Assembly (NCBI RefSeq): GCF_014137975.1
Contig: NZ_JACGWZ010000001.1
Location: 186,001-250,000, forward strand
DNA length: 64,000 nucleotides
Reading direction: 5' to 3'
Origin: Halosaccharopolyspora lacisalsi
GTDB lineage: Bacteria > Actinomycetota > Actinomycetes > Mycobacteriales > Pseudonocardiaceae
The translations under genes were made by a program, and so were the position numbers. Below the pieces are notes generated by a model. That model made no database searches, was not told where the DNA came from, and was given only the letters and a program-made list of their open reading frames with translations. How positions within the stretch are numbered: position 1 is the first letter of the stretch; each line of letters opens with the position of its first letter. Below, piece after piece: positions 47,820 through 57,159 of the stretch.

Positions 47820-47825
47820 TAGGTT
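47820..47825 (+). promoter_or_regulatory. -10 box, leaderless sbcD promoter
   Basis: TAGGTT ends 6 nt before ATG 47832; no Shine-Dalgarno. Confidence 0.55.
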
Positions 47826-47831
47826 GGCCGT

Positions 47832-49016
47832 ATGCGGGTACTGCACACCTCCGACTGGCACGTCGGCCGGACCTTCCACGGTCGTGACCTGCTGGCCGAC
47901 CAGGAGTCCGTGCTGTCCGGGCTGGCAGATCTGGTCACCGACGAGCGGGTCGACGTCGTGGTGATCTCCGGGGACCTCTACGACCGCGCCGTCCCGTCCG
48001 GCGAAGCGGTGGAGGTCTGCGTGCGGGTGCTCGGGAAGCTGCGCGCGGCGGGCGCGCACATCGTGGTGACCCCGGGCAACCACGACTCCGCCGCGCGGGT
48101 GGGGGCCTTCGCCGACTTCGCCGCCGCGGGCGGGCTGCACCTGTGCACCAGGACCTCCCGGCTGCACGACCCGGTCCTGATCGACGACGAGCACGGGCCC
48201 GTGGCCTTCTACGGCATCCCCTACCTGGAACCGGACCCGGCCCGGCACGTCCTGAACTCCACCGCCGAGCGGGTTCCCGGTGCCACCGGCTCGCTGCGAG
48301 CGCGGGGCCACGCCGCCGTGCTGGGCGAGGCGATGAACCGGATCGGCGCGGACCTGTCCGCCCGTCCGGAGGGGACTCGTTCGGTGGTGCTGGCCCACGC
48401 CTTCGTCACCGGCGGCGAGGCCAGTCAGTCCGAACGCACCATCTCCGTCGGTGGCGTGGAGCAGGTGCCGGGCTCGGTGTTCGACGCCGCCGACTACGTC
48501 GCGCTCGGTCACCTGCACGGTCCGCAGCGGATCGGCGAGCACCTGCGCTACTCGGGCAGCCCGCTGGCGTACTCGTTCTCCGAGGCCGACCAGCGCAAGT
48601 CGGTGTGGCTGCTCGACCTCGACGCCGCCGGTCTGGCCGGTGTCGAACGCAGGGAACTGCCGGTGCCGCGCGCCCTGGCGACGGTGTGCGGCCGTCTCGA
48701 GGACCTGCTCAACGAACCGGAGTACGAGGCGCTGCGGGACTGCTACCTGTCGGCGACGCTGACCGACGAGGTCCGCCCGCTCGACGCGATGCGGCAGTTG
48801 CAGCGGCGGTTTCCGCACGCGGTGCACCTGGAGTGGCAGCCGGAGGAGGGACGCGCCACGGCGCCACTGCGCTACTCCGAGGCGGTGCGAGGGCGTGACG
48901 ACCGGGAGCTGACCGACGGCTTCGTCGCCGACTGCCGGGGAGCGCCGCCGTCGGAGTCCGAACGTGAACTGCTGGACGAGGCACTGCGCGCGATCCGGAC
49001 CGCGGAGGACTCCTGA
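47832..49016 (+). CDS. sbcD: nuclease SbcCD subunit D
   Basis: 394 aa, Mre11-type Mn-dependent nuclease that with SbcC cleaves DNA hairpins and blocked ends. Phosphoesterase motifs: D8/H10 (LHTSDWHVGRTF), VISGDLYDRA, TPGNHDSAARV, then VLAHAF and ALGHLHGPQ; the C-terminal capping region follows. Stop overlaps the sbcC start by one base (TGATG), so the two are translated together. Confidence 0.95.
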   Translation: MRVLHTSDWHVGRTFHGRDLLADQESVLSGLADLVTDERVDVVVISGDLYDRAVPSGEAVEVCVRVLGKLRAAGAHIVVTPGNHDSAARVGAFADFAAAGGLHLCTRTSRLHDPVLIDDEHGPVAFYGIPYLEPDPARHVLNSTAERVPGATGSLRARGHAAVLGEAMNRIGADLSARPEGTRSVVLAHAFVTGGEASQSERTISVGGVEQVPGSVFDAADYVALGHLHGPQRIGEHLRYSGSPLAYSFSEADQRKSVWLLDLDAAGLAGVERRELPVPRALATVCGRLEDLLNEPEYEALRDCYLSATLTDEVRPLDAMRQLQRRFPHAVHLEWQPEEGRATAPLRYSEAVRGRDDRELTDGFVADCRGAPPSESERELLDEALRAIRTAEDS

Positions 49017-51970
49017 TGCGGTTGCACCGGTTGGAGCTCAGCGGCTTCGGTCCCTACAGCGGTCACGAGGTGGTGGACTTCGACGCGCTCGGCTCCGACG
49101 GCCTGTTCCTGCTGCACGGCGACACCGGCGCGGGCAAGACGGCGCTGCTCGACGCCGTCGCGTTCGCCCTCTACGGAAAAGTGCCCGGTGCCAGGAAGGA
49201 GGCCAAGCGCTTCCGGTGCGACACGGCCGCCTCCGACACCCCCACCTGGGTCTCGCTCGAACTGACCGTGCAGGGCCACCGCCTGCGCGTCCAGCGCACT
49301 CCCGAGTACCAGCGCCCGAAGCGCTCCGGCAGCGGCTACACCCCCCAGAAGGCGAAGGCCTCGCTGATCTGGGTGAGCGGACCGCCCGAGGACCTCCCCT
49401 CGGAGGGCGCGACCCGCATCGACGAGGTCGGGCGTACGGTCCAGCGGCTGCTGGGCATGAACGCCGACCAGTTCTTCCAGGTGGTGATGCTGCCGCAGGG
49501 CGAGTTCGCCCAGTTCCTGCACGCCGATACGGGCGATCGCGCGGAGCTGCTGGAGAAGCTGTTCGGCACCCAGCGCTTCACCCGGGTGGCGGAGTGGTTT
49601 TCCGGCCATCGCAAGCAGCGTCGTCAGCGGCTGAGCGAGCAGCGCGCCCACGTCGACCAGCTGTTCGCGCGCGTGCTCCAGGTCGCGGGAGCGGAGCCGG
49701 AGGACGGCGAGGACCGCGCGAGCTGGTTGGAGGACCTGGAGAAGCGGCTGACCCGGGAGTCGGAGGAAGCCGACGCCGAGCAGGAGCGGCTCCGGCGTGA
49801 GCGGGACGAGGCCGAACGAGCCCTGGCCGCACGACGGGACCTGGCCGACAAGGTGCGCCGCGTCCGCCTGTCCCGCGCCGAGCTGTCCGAACTGGACGAA
49901 CATCGTGCCGAGCACGAAGCCTGGCGCGCCGAGCAGGACGCGGCGACCCGGGCGATGCCGGTGCTCACCGCGCACCGCGCGGCCCGGCGTGCCACGGAGG
50001 AGCACGAGCGGGCCGCCGAGGAGGTCACCGTGGCCTCGGCCCACTGCGTCGGGGTGGACACCGAGGAGGGGACCGACGAGTTGCGCGCGGCGTCGAGCCA
50101 CCTCCACGAGCAGGCCGGTGCGCTCGCGCAACTGGTCACCGAGTCCGAGCAGCAGGACGACGACCGGCGACGGCTCTCCGAGCTCGCCGACCGCATCGAG
50201 GCCGACCGGAGCAGTGACGCCGAGCTGGCCGAGCAGCAGGACGGACTGCCCGCGCGGATCGAGACCACGCGACGCGAGCTCGACGAGGCCAAACACGCCG
50301 CGGCACGCCTGGACGCCGCCTCCGGCCGCGTCGACGAGCTGACCGCGCTGGTCGAGGACGCGCGCCGGCTCCCGGCCGCGCGGGAAGAACTGACCACCGC
50401 CGAGACCCGGGCGCGGGAGGCGGTCGACGAGCACCAGAGCGCGCGGGAACACCTCCAGAACCTGCGGGAACGGCGGCTGGCCGGGATGGCCGCCGAACTC
50501 GCCACCACGCTCGACGGCGGACGCCCCTGCCCGGTGTGCGGCTCGGCCGAGCACCCGGACCCCCGCCGCGCGGTCGACGAGCCGGTCGGTGCCGAGGACG
50601 AGGAGCGGGCGCGAGCGGAGGAACAGGCCGCCCAAGCCCGCCGCGAGCAGTCCCACACCGAGGTCACGAGGGCGCAGCAGGCTCACGACCGGTTGCGGGA
50701 GCGGCTGGGGGAGTGCGCCGAGAGCGGTCTGACCGCCGAACTCTCCGAGGCCACCACCCAGCGCGACGCGCTCCGTGAGCAGGCCGAGCGGGAGCGGCCG
50801 CTGACCGATCGACTCGCCGAGCTGGAGTCGGACTCCGAGCGGCTCACCACGCGGCGCGGTGAGCTCGCCACCCGGGTGGCCGCCGCGCGCTCCGAGCACG
50901 CGAACCTGGCCGGCACCGTCGAGGAGCGACACTCCCGGCTGGAGCGGGGCAGAGGTGAGTTCGACAGCGTCGCCCGCCGCCGCGAACACCTCCTCGACAC
51001 GGCGGCACGCGTGGACCGGCTCGTCACCGCGCGCATCGCGCGCGACGACGCGCGGCGGCGCAATGACGAGCAGCAGGCCGCACTGGCCGAGGCCGCGGCC
51101 GAGGCGGGCTTCGACGGAGTCGATGCCGCACTGGCCGCCGAGCGCGGCGAGCAGCGCCGCGCGGAGCTGGCCGAGGCGCTGGCCGAGGTCGAGCGGCGCG
51201 AGGCCGCCGCCCGCGCGGCGCTGGCGAGCGAGGAGCTCGCCGGGGTGGACGCCGAAACCGAGGTCGGCCTCGACGAGGCCGCCGAGGCGGCCACCACCGC
51301 GCGGGAGGCGGCGGAGCAGGCCGCGGCGACGGCGCGCGGCGCCGAGCAGCGGCGTCGCGACGTCGCCGAGCTCGCGGAGCGACTGCGCCGGGCCTGGGCG
51401 GAGCTCGGGCCGGAGCAGTCGGCCTTCGCCGAGCTCGACGCGCTGACCGACGTGGTCAACGGCGGTGGGCAGAACGCGCGCAAGATGTCGTTGCGCTCCT
51501 ACGTGCTGGCCGCGCGGCTGGAGGAGGTCGCCGCGGCGGCCACGCACCGGTTGCGGCGCATGAGCGAGGGGCGCTACTCGTTCGTGCACTCCGACGCCGC
51601 CGGTCCGCACGGGGCGCGGGGTGGTCTCGGGCTCGACGTGCTCGACGACTACTCGGGGCAGACGCGCCCGACCAAGACCCTCTCCGGTGGTGAGTCGTTC
51701 CTGGCCTCGCTGTCACTGGCTCTGGGACTGGCCGACGTCGTGGCGGCGGAGACCGGAGGGGTGCTGCTGGACACCCTGTTCATCGACGAGGGCTTCGGCA
51801 CCCTCGACGCCGACACGCTGGATCTGGTGATGAACACCCTGGACGACCTGCGCGCCGGGGGACGGGTCGTCGGGCTGGTCTCCCACGTCGAGGAGGTGCG
51901 CCAGCGCATCGGCGTGCGGCTGCGGGTGAGCAAGTCCCGCACGGGATCCACGTTGACGCTCGAATCCTGA
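49016..51970 (+). CDS. sbcC: nuclease SbcCD subunit C
   Basis: 984 aa SMC-like ATPase. Walker A GDTGAGKT (35-42), Q-loop near VVMLPQGEFAQFL, two long coiled-coil arms (about 200-480 and 530-830, rich in E, A, R), a zinc hook C505-P-V-C508 at the apex, and C-terminal signature LSGGESFLASLSLALGLADV with Walker B LLDTLFIDEGFGTLD. Opens hairpins and cruciforms together with SbcD, which is of interest given the perfect palindromes in this window. Confidence 0.95.
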   Translation: MRLHRLELSGFGPYSGHEVVDFDALGSDGLFLLHGDTGAGKTALLDAVAFALYGKVPGARKEAKRFRCDTAASDTPTWVSLELTVQGHRLRVQRTPEYQRPKRSGSGYTPQKAKASLIWVSGPPEDLPSEGATRIDEVGRTVQRLLGMNADQFFQVVMLPQGEFAQFLHADTGDRAELLEKLFGTQRFTRVAEWFSGHRKQRRQRLSEQRAHVDQLFARVLQVAGAEPEDGEDRASWLEDLEKRLTRESEEADAEQERLRRERDEAERALAARRDLADKVRRVRLSRAELSELDEHRAEHEAWRAEQDAATRAMPVLTAHRAARRATEEHERAAEEVTVASAHCVGVDTEEGTDELRAASSHLHEQAGALAQLVTESEQQDDDRRRLSELADRIEADRSSDAELAEQQDGLPARIETTRRELDEAKHAAARLDAASGRVDELTALVEDARRLPAAREELTTAETRAREAVDEHQSAREHLQNLRERRLAGMAAELATTLDGGRPCPVCGSAEHPDPRRAVDEPVGAEDEERARAEEQAAQARREQSHTEVTRAQQAHDRLRERLGECAESGLTAELSEATTQRDALREQAERERPLTDRLAELESDSERLTTRRGELATRVAAARSEHANLAGTVEERHSRLERGRGEFDSVARRREHLLDTAARVDRLVTARIARDDARRRNDEQQAALAEAAAEAGFDGVDAALAAERGEQRRAELAEALAEVERREAAARAALASEELAGVDAETEVGLDEAAEAATTAREAAEQAAATARGAEQRRRDVAELAERLRRAWAELGPEQSAFAELDALTDVVNGGGQNARKMSLRSYVLAARLEEVAAAATHRLRRMSEGRYSFVHSDAAGPHGARGGLGLDVLDDYSGQTRPTKTLSGGESFLASLSLALGLADVVAAETGGVLLDTLFIDEGFGTLDADTLDLVMNTLDDLRAGGRVVGLVSHVEEVRQRIGVRLRVSKSRTGSTLTLES

Positions 51971-52045
51971 TCGGTATCACACGGACGAGTGAGCCGTCAC
52001 TCCACTAGCATGGTGCTGCAAAGGTGCCCTCGCGGAAGGCGAATC

Positions 52046-53395
52046 ATGTCCGAGCTCACTCGCACCCTCGACGTCGCCGATCAGGACCAGCGCAGACGGT
52101 TCATCACCGAGAGCCTGGTCGAGGCGTTCTCCGACCTGATGGAGGCCGCTCCCGCCGCTTTCCGCACGAAGTTCCGCAAGATGGCCGCTTCCCCGTTCGC
52201 CTTCTACCGGGGCAGCGCCTGCCTGTTCTACGCGGACGTGGCCCGGTTGCGGGACCCGTGGGCCGACGAGCGCACCAGCAGGGTCTGGATCCAGGGTGAC
52301 CTGCACGCCGAGAACTTCGGCACCTACATGGACAGCACGGGCAGGCTCATCTTCGACGTCAACGACTTCGACGAGGCCTACGTCGGCCACTTCACCTGGG
52401 ACCTGCAGCGCTTCGCGACCAGTATCGCGCTGCTGGGCTGGAGCAAGGCCCTGCCGGACTCCGAGATCGAGAAGCTCGTCCGGCACGCCACCCACGCCTA
52501 CCTGGATCAGGTCCGCTGGTTCGTGCGCGGTGAGCAGGACGCGGCGTTCTCGTTGAACCTGGACACCACCGACGGGATCATCCACCACATCCTGCAGAAG
52601 GCGCGGCTGAAGAGCCGGAGCGAGCTGCTGGACCGGGAGACCGAGACCGAGGGCTACGACCGTCGTTTCCGGAACAAGGTCGGCGTTCGCCGCCTCGGTG
52701 ACGCCGAGCGCGCCAAGGTCGTGGCCGCCTTCGAGCGGTACCTGGCCACGATCCCGCAGGACAAGAAGATGAGCGACTTCGCCTACACGATCAAGGACGT
52801 CGTCGGGCGCAGCGGCTTCGGGATCGGCAGCGCCGGTCTCCCGGCCTACAACGTGCTCATCGAGGGTGAGAACGAGGCCCTGGAGAACGACATCATGCTG
52901 TCGATGAAGCAGGGCAACGTGGCCGCGCCCTCGCGGGTGGTCACCGACGAGGAGATCAGCTCCTACTTCGCCCACCACGGCCAGCGCACCGCGCTGTCCC
53001 AGCGTGCCCTGCAGGCCCACGCCGACGAGATGCTCGGCTACACCGAGATCGACGGTGTCGGCTACTCGGTTTCCGAGATCTCGCCGTACGAGTCCGACCT
53101 GGACTGGAACGAGCTGACCGAGCCGGACGACATCCTCCCCGTCCTGGATTACCTCGGCAGGGCCGTCGCCAAGGTGCACTGCGTCTCCGACTCGGACTCC
53201 GACCAGTCCCTGGTGCCGTTCCAGACCGAGGAGGCCATCGAGAAGGTGGTCCAGGGGCGCGAGGAGGAGTTCACGCAGTGGCTGTGCGACTTCGCCCTCG
53301 AGTACGCCGACGTGGTCCGCGATGACCACCGACTGTTCGTCGACGCCTTCCGCGGCGGCGAGATCGGCGACATCTCCGCCACTCGTTCGGGTTGA
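52046..53395 (+). CDS. DUF2252-domain protein
   Basis: 449 aa. The family has a kinase-like (aminoglycoside phosphotransferase-type) fold; visible catalytic-loop-like motif WIQGDLHAENFG and metal-binding-like FDVNDFDEAYVG, then FAYTIKDVVGRSGFGIGS. Acidic overall. ATG 52046 has GGAAGG 7 nt upstream; TAGCAT at 52006-52011 is a possible -10. Substrate unknown. A strong terminator follows. Confidence 0.85.
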   Translation: MSELTRTLDVADQDQRRRFITESLVEAFSDLMEAAPAAFRTKFRKMAASPFAFYRGSACLFYADVARLRDPWADERTSRVWIQGDLHAENFGTYMDSTGRLIFDVNDFDEAYVGHFTWDLQRFATSIALLGWSKALPDSEIEKLVRHATHAYLDQVRWFVRGEQDAAFSLNLDTTDGIIHHILQKARLKSRSELLDRETETEGYDRRFRNKVGVRRLGDAERAKVVAAFERYLATIPQDKKMSDFAYTIKDVVGRSGFGIGSAGLPAYNVLIEGENEALENDIMLSMKQGNVAAPSRVVTDEEISSYFAHHGQRTALSQRALQAHADEMLGYTEIDGVGYSVSEISPYESDLDWNELTEPDDILPVLDYLGRAVAKVHCVSDSDSDQSLVPFQTEEAIEKVVQGREEEFTQWLCDFALEYADVVRDDHRLFVDAFRGGEIGDISATRSG

Positions 53396-53447
53396 ACGCG
53401 TTCAGGGTCTCGACACGACCTTTTCGGTGACGTAGAATAATGGGTGC

Positions 53448-53498
53448 GCCCGCGCTCCCGGTGACCCCCAGGCCGGTTGAGTGCGGGCCTCTTCTTTG
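53448..53498 (+). terminator. terminator after DUF2252 gene
   Basis: GCCCGCGCTC pairs with GAGTGCGGGC (one G-U) and CCGG/CCGG continues the stem around TGACCCCCAGG; CTCTTCTTT follows as a pyrimidine-rich tail. It starts 52 nt after the stop codon, where TGAACGCGTTCA (53393-53404) is a short extra palindrome. Confidence 0.8.
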
Positions 53499-53557
53499 TC
53501 GGTCCTCTTGTCGGACGCCTCGCGTCCGCAGCGGGTGCGTATTGCCCGGAGATCCAA

Positions 53558-53563
53558 TAGTGT
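53558..53563 (+). promoter_or_regulatory. -10 box of lipoprotein gene
   Basis: TAGTGT ends 7 nt before ATG 53571; leaderless arrangement. Confidence 0.5.
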
Positions 53564-53570
53564 CCGTGCC

Positions 53571-53756
53571 ATGACTCGTGCAGCGCGTGCCCCCAAGGTG
53601 TTCACCACGGCAGTCGCAGCCGCTCTGGCGTTGATTTTTTTCGCCGGGTGCAACGACTCCGCCCCGCCGCCTCAGGACGGGGGAGGCAACCAGCAGCAGC
53701 AGGAGGAGCAGGACGGCGGCAACGAGGGTGACCAGGGCGGTGGTGAGGAGGACTGA
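53571..53756 (+). CDS. small putative lipoprotein
   Basis: 61 aa. A basic start (MTRAARAPK), hydrophobic run and lipobox-like FFAGC with Cys near residue 27, followed by a 35-residue tail of Pro, Gln, Gly and acidic residues with no fold. Probably a lipid-anchored acidic peptide outside the membrane. Conservation unknown. Confidence 0.55.
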   Translation: MTRAARAPKVFTTAVAAALALIFFAGCNDSAPPPQDGGGNQQQQEEQDGGNEGDQGGGEED

Positions 53757-53825
53757 GCGGGCGCGTCGACGGCGGTGGTGGTGCCACTACGGCCACCGGG
53801 TCCGCTGATCGCGGAGCCGAACTCC

Positions 53826-53831
53826 TAGACT
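53826..53831 (+). promoter_or_regulatory. -10 box of ychF
   Basis: TAGACT ends 9 nt before GTG 53841; transcription start would fall within a few nt of the start codon. Confidence 0.5.
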
Positions 53832-53840
53832 TGTCTCCCC

Positions 53841-54920
53841 GTGAGCCTCACCCTGGGAATCGTCGGACTGCCCAACGTCGGTAAGTCCACGCTGTTCAAC
53901 GCGCTGACCAGCAACGAAGCCGTTGCCGCGAACTACCCGTTCGCCACCATCGAGCCGAACGTGGGCGTGGTCCCGCTGCCGGACGAGCGGCTGGAGAAGC
54001 TGTCCGAGATGTTCGACTCGGCCAAGGTGGTTCCCGCCACGGTCTCGTTCGTCGATATCGCCGGGATCGTGCAGGGCGCTTCCGAGGGGCAGGGGCTGGG
54101 CAACAAGTTCCTGGCCAACATTCGCGAGGCCGACGCGATCTGCCAGGTCATCCGGGTGTTCGACGACTCCGACGTGATCCACGTCGACGGCCGCGTCGAC
54201 CCGCGCACCGACATCGACACCATCAACACCGAGTTGATCATCGCCGACCTGCAGACGCTGGAGAAGGCGCTGCCCCGGCTGGAGAAGGAAGCCCGCACGA
54301 ACAAGGAGCGGCGTCCGGCGCTGGAGGCGGCCAAGGCCGCCAAGGAGGTCCTCGAGGACGGACGGACCCTGTTCGGTTCGGGGCACGGCAGCGAGACGCC
54401 GGAGCTGCGTGAGCTCAACCTGCTGACGACCAAGCCGTTCCTGTACGTGTTCAACGCCGACGAGGGCGTGCTGACCGACGAGTCCCGGAAGCAGGAGTTG
54501 CGGGATCTGGTCGCTCCCGGCGACGCGGTGTTCCTGGACGCGAAGGTGGAGGCCGAGCTGCAGGAGCTCGACGAGGAGTCGTCGCGGGAGCTGCTGAGCT
54601 CGATCGGGCAGCAGGAGCCGGGGCTCAACGCGCTGGCCCGCGCGGGTTTCCACACTCTCGGCCTGCAGACCTACCTCACGGCGGGGCCGAAGGAGGCCCG
54701 GGCGTGGACGATCCATCAGGGTGACACGGCACCGCAGGCGGCCGGAGCGATCCACACGGACTTCGAGCGCGGTTTCATCAAGGCCGAGATCATTTCCTAC
54801 GACCAGCTGGTTGAGGCGGGGTCGATGAACGCGGCCCGGTCGGCGGGCAAGGTCCGCATGGAGGGCAAGGAGTACGTCATGAAGGACGGCGACGTCGTCG
54901 AGTTCCGCTTCAACGTCTAG
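53841..54920 (+). CDS. ychF: ribosome-binding ATPase/GTPase YchF
   Basis: 359 aa Obg-family P-loop protein. G1 GLPNVGKST (9-17), G3 DIAGI, coiled-coil insert (about 120-210, LEKALPRLEKEARTNKERR), and C-terminal TGS-like domain (AWTIHQGDTAPQAAGAIHTD). YchF hydrolyses ATP rather than GTP because its G4 is NxxE (here FNADEG) instead of NKxD. Associates with ribosomes and stress responses. Last member of the conserved backbone (Rv1112). Confidence 0.95.
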   Translation: MSLTLGIVGLPNVGKSTLFNALTSNEAVAANYPFATIEPNVGVVPLPDERLEKLSEMFDSAKVVPATVSFVDIAGIVQGASEGQGLGNKFLANIREADAICQVIRVFDDSDVIHVDGRVDPRTDIDTINTELIIADLQTLEKALPRLEKEARTNKERRPALEAAKAAKEVLEDGRTLFGSGHGSETPELRELNLLTTKPFLYVFNADEGVLTDESRKQELRDLVAPGDAVFLDAKVEAELQELDEESSRELLSSIGQQEPGLNALARAGFHTLGLQTYLTAGPKEARAWTIHQGDTAPQAAGAIHTDFERGFIKAEIISYDQLVEAGSMNAARSAGKVRMEGKEYVMKDGDVVEFRFNV

Positions 54921-54940
54921 GCGGCGACGACCAAGGCTGG

Positions 54941-55310
54941 TCAGTGACCTGACTCGGTTCGTCGTTCGCCAGGATGCTCGAGCGCGTCCGCGAGCATCCC
55001 GGCGGCGTTCCGAGTCCGACCCTCAGCGGTCGGCCACACGTGGGCGCAGGTGTTCGGAGTGCTCGTGGCACTGGAGTGCCCGAGCGCCCGCCGTACGGTC
55101 ACGACCTCGCATCCGGTCGCGATCAGGGGGTGGCGTGTGCCTCAGATCGTGAAGCCGGATCTTCTCGCAGTCCGCCGCCTCACGTGCCTCACGCCCCAGC
55201 ACCCGACGCTGTGCTGGTGCAACGGGTTGCCGTTGTCTCCTTTGAACGACCACTGGTCTGGTGCAGCGTCGGGCGGGAACTGGTCAAGGGCGTCCCCTCC
55301 GGGACGCCGA
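54941..55310 (-). pseudogene. tyrosine recombinase (integrase) C-terminal remnant
   Basis: On the minus strand three successive frames spell an integrase catalytic domain: FPPDAAPDQWSFKGDNGNP, then EKIRLHDLRHT (box II Arg region), then LIATGCEVVTVRRALGHSS and TSTPNTCAHVWPTAEGR. At least two frameshifts separate them. The position normally holding the nucleophilic Tyr (TYxHxWP) is Cys. The N-terminal half is missing. Mark of a former integrated element; no attachment site or tRNA was found beside it. Confidence 0.75.
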
Positions 55311-55389
55311 GAGAGGAGAAAAGCGCGCCAAGAGGAGTGACCGGTTTCGCCTCTGACGCGCTTTACGGGTGCGCGGAGTGACTGCCTGC

Positions 55390-56213
55390 TCAAGCACACC
55401 GTTGCCCTGGCCAAGCTGTTCCATAATTGGGCTTCAAATTGGTTACCCAGGGAGTTACCAGTACGGCGCTCGACGTAAACCAGGAGATCCCTGCTGAGCG
55501 GTCAGCGCCCCTGACCTCGGGGATCTCACCGGTTTTAATGATCTCGCTGGTGACGTCGCGGAGCTTGACGTTGCGGTGCTGCGAGACTCGTTTTAACACT
55601 TCGAACGCCTGATCCTGGGCAAGCTTGTAGTGGTTCATGATGATGCCCATCGCCTCGCCGATGCCCTGGCGGGTCTCGATCGCCTCGTGCAGTTGCGCGT
55701 CGTTGCGGGCGCTGGCCAGAGCCACGGCGGCGTGTGAGGCGAAGATCCAGCCCACCTGCTCGGAGCGTTTCGTGAACGCGTCGCGCCGTGACGAGTAGAG
55801 GTTGAGTGCGCCGAGGTTCTCCTGCGTGGTGAACAGCAGGAAACCGAGCATGCTGCCGAGGCCGAGCTCCCGTGCCCGCGGGGCGTAGTTCGGCCACCGG
55901 TCGCCGCTTCCCCCATGTCGGCCACACGGAAGGTTTCTGTCTGCTGGTCAGCCGCATCGAAGCAGGGGCCCTCGCCTAGCTCGGTCTGGATCTGGTCCGA
56001 CTCCCGGCTCAGCTCGTTGCTTGCGGCCAGGGTGTTCAGCTTTCTGTTGCGGTCCAGCGCCATGATGCTGGCGGCTTCACACCCGTCGATCCTGTAGACG
56101 GCCTGTTCGGCGATCCCGTCCAGCGTGCTGTTCACCGAGTCCTCGGCGAGTAGTTGCCGAGCCATGTGCGCCAACGAGCTCGCCAACTCCACCTCTTCGT
56201 GCTTCTCGGCCAT
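55390..56213 (-). pseudogene. GAF-ANTAR regulator, frameshifted
   Basis: From ATG 56213 the frame gives a GAF domain (SSLAHMARQLL, QAVYRIDGCEAASIMAL, ELGEGPCFDA, FRVADMG), then breaks near 55898-55908. The other frame continues with YAPRARELGLGSMLGFLLF, the rest of GAF, and an ANTAR RNA-binding domain (IETRQGIGEAMGIIMNHYKL...AFEVLKRVSQ). One lost G in a GC-rich stretch (GAAGCGGCG) explains it. ANTAR proteins act as antiterminators. Could be decay or a sequencing error. Confidence 0.8.
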
Positions 56214-56567
56214 GCCGTCACCTCCGGCCGACTACGCAATTCCTCGTTCGGGGTTCCCAGGGGGGCGGTATGGAAACCACTGGGCAATGCACCGAGCTCA
56301 CGACACAAAGAGAGGTTCTCGTCGGATGGGCAGGTCACCGAGATGAGAGGGCCCCAGCGCCGATTGCGGTTCACACGTGACCGAGAGGTCCTCAACCCGT
56401 CAGATCTCCGCGCGGAGGGGCCGTTGAAAAGAGCTGTGCACACTGGCCGCCTCGAGCCGATCGCCCACGGGATCACCGGGAAGCCGCTGAGCCCGGCGAT
56501 CGCTGCCGCGACTGTGGGCATCGAGGATCGCGGGGCTCCGCGCCGACCACAGTCTTGCCTTGAACCA
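56214..56567. other. 354-bp stretch without recognised gene
   Basis: Upstream of the GAF-ANTAR gene. All frames look non-coding; no repeat, RNA or clear promoter recognised apart from the expected upstream region of the minus-strand gene. Confidence 0.5.
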
Positions 56568-56843
56568 CTAGCCGGTGCGAGTGGAGTCGTCGAGGTGGGC
56601 GAGGTCGTGGTCGACTTGAGCGAGTTCCTCGATGAGGCGCCGGGCGTCGATGTGGAGGGTCTCGTAGGCCGGCCATCGGTTGTGCTGGTCGAGACCGCGG
56701 ACCTCGATCTCCTCGTCGAGGTGGCCCGCTGGTTGGCGTGGCGGGCCGACGTCCCCACCGAGTAGCCGTTGGTCCGGCCTCCTGGGAAATTCGTTCGTGG
56801 AGGCCGGACCCTCCGGACGGTGCCGTTCAGTACTTCGCGGCAA
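56568..56843 (-). CDS. short hypothetical protein
   Basis: Up to 91 aa. The last about 45 codons (EVRGLDQHNRWPAYETLHID...RRLIEELAQVDHDLAHLDD) have strong GC3 bias and protein-like composition, so they are probably translated. The start is unresolved: the frame opens at TTG 56843, while AGGAGG near 56785 precedes a GTG in another frame, hinting at a further frameshift. No family recognised. Confidence 0.4.
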   Translation of the reverse strand: MPRSTERHRPEGPASTNEFPRRPDQRLLGGDVGPPRQPAGHLDEEIEVRGLDQHNRWPAYETLHIDARRLIEELAQVDHDLAHLDDSTRTG

Positions 56844-57159
56844 CGAGGAGAGAGCCCGGGGTGCGGTCGTCGGGCAGGTCGAGCAGTTCCTCGATCGCCT
56901 CGTGCGCGTTTCCGGTGTAGCGCCACGTCGTGCTCGCCGGAGCCAGCACGTTCTCCTCGTCGGCGGGCATCCGCATGGCCGCGGCGCTGTCCTCGCCCTC
57001 CAACCGCAGGACGTCGATCACGTTGTCGTGTCCGCGCACGCCGATCAGCGCGGCGATCTCACCGCTGTCGTCGTGCGACTGCATGAACTGGAAACCTCGC
57101 GTGACCAGTGCTCTCAGACCGGCGTCGGCACTGGAGCGGGATTCAACGGATGACGTCAT
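56827..57159 (-). CDS. hypothetical protein coupled to DUF397 gene
   Basis: 110 aa from ATG 57159, overlapping the DUF397 stop by 17 nt. Soluble, acidic, with IAALIGVRGHDNVIDVLRLE and NAHEAIEELLDLPDDR. No named family recognised, but composition and coupling support a real gene. Probably part of the XRE/DUF397 unit. Confidence 0.6.
   Translation of the reverse strand: MTSSVESRSSADAGLRALVTRGFQFMQSHDDSGEIAALIGVRGHDNVIDVLRLEGEDSAAAMRMPADEENVLAPASTTWRYTGNAHEAIEELLDLPDDRTPGSLLVAAKY

Noticed and set aside
54974-55381. Plus-strand open frame of 135 codons after ychF
   Set aside because: No protein-like features; the minus strand carries recognisable integrase pieces.
55380-55470. Sequence beside the integrase remnant considered as a tRNA or attachment site
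   Set aside because: No cloverleaf or CCA end could be folded by eye and no direct repeat of the integrase flank was found.
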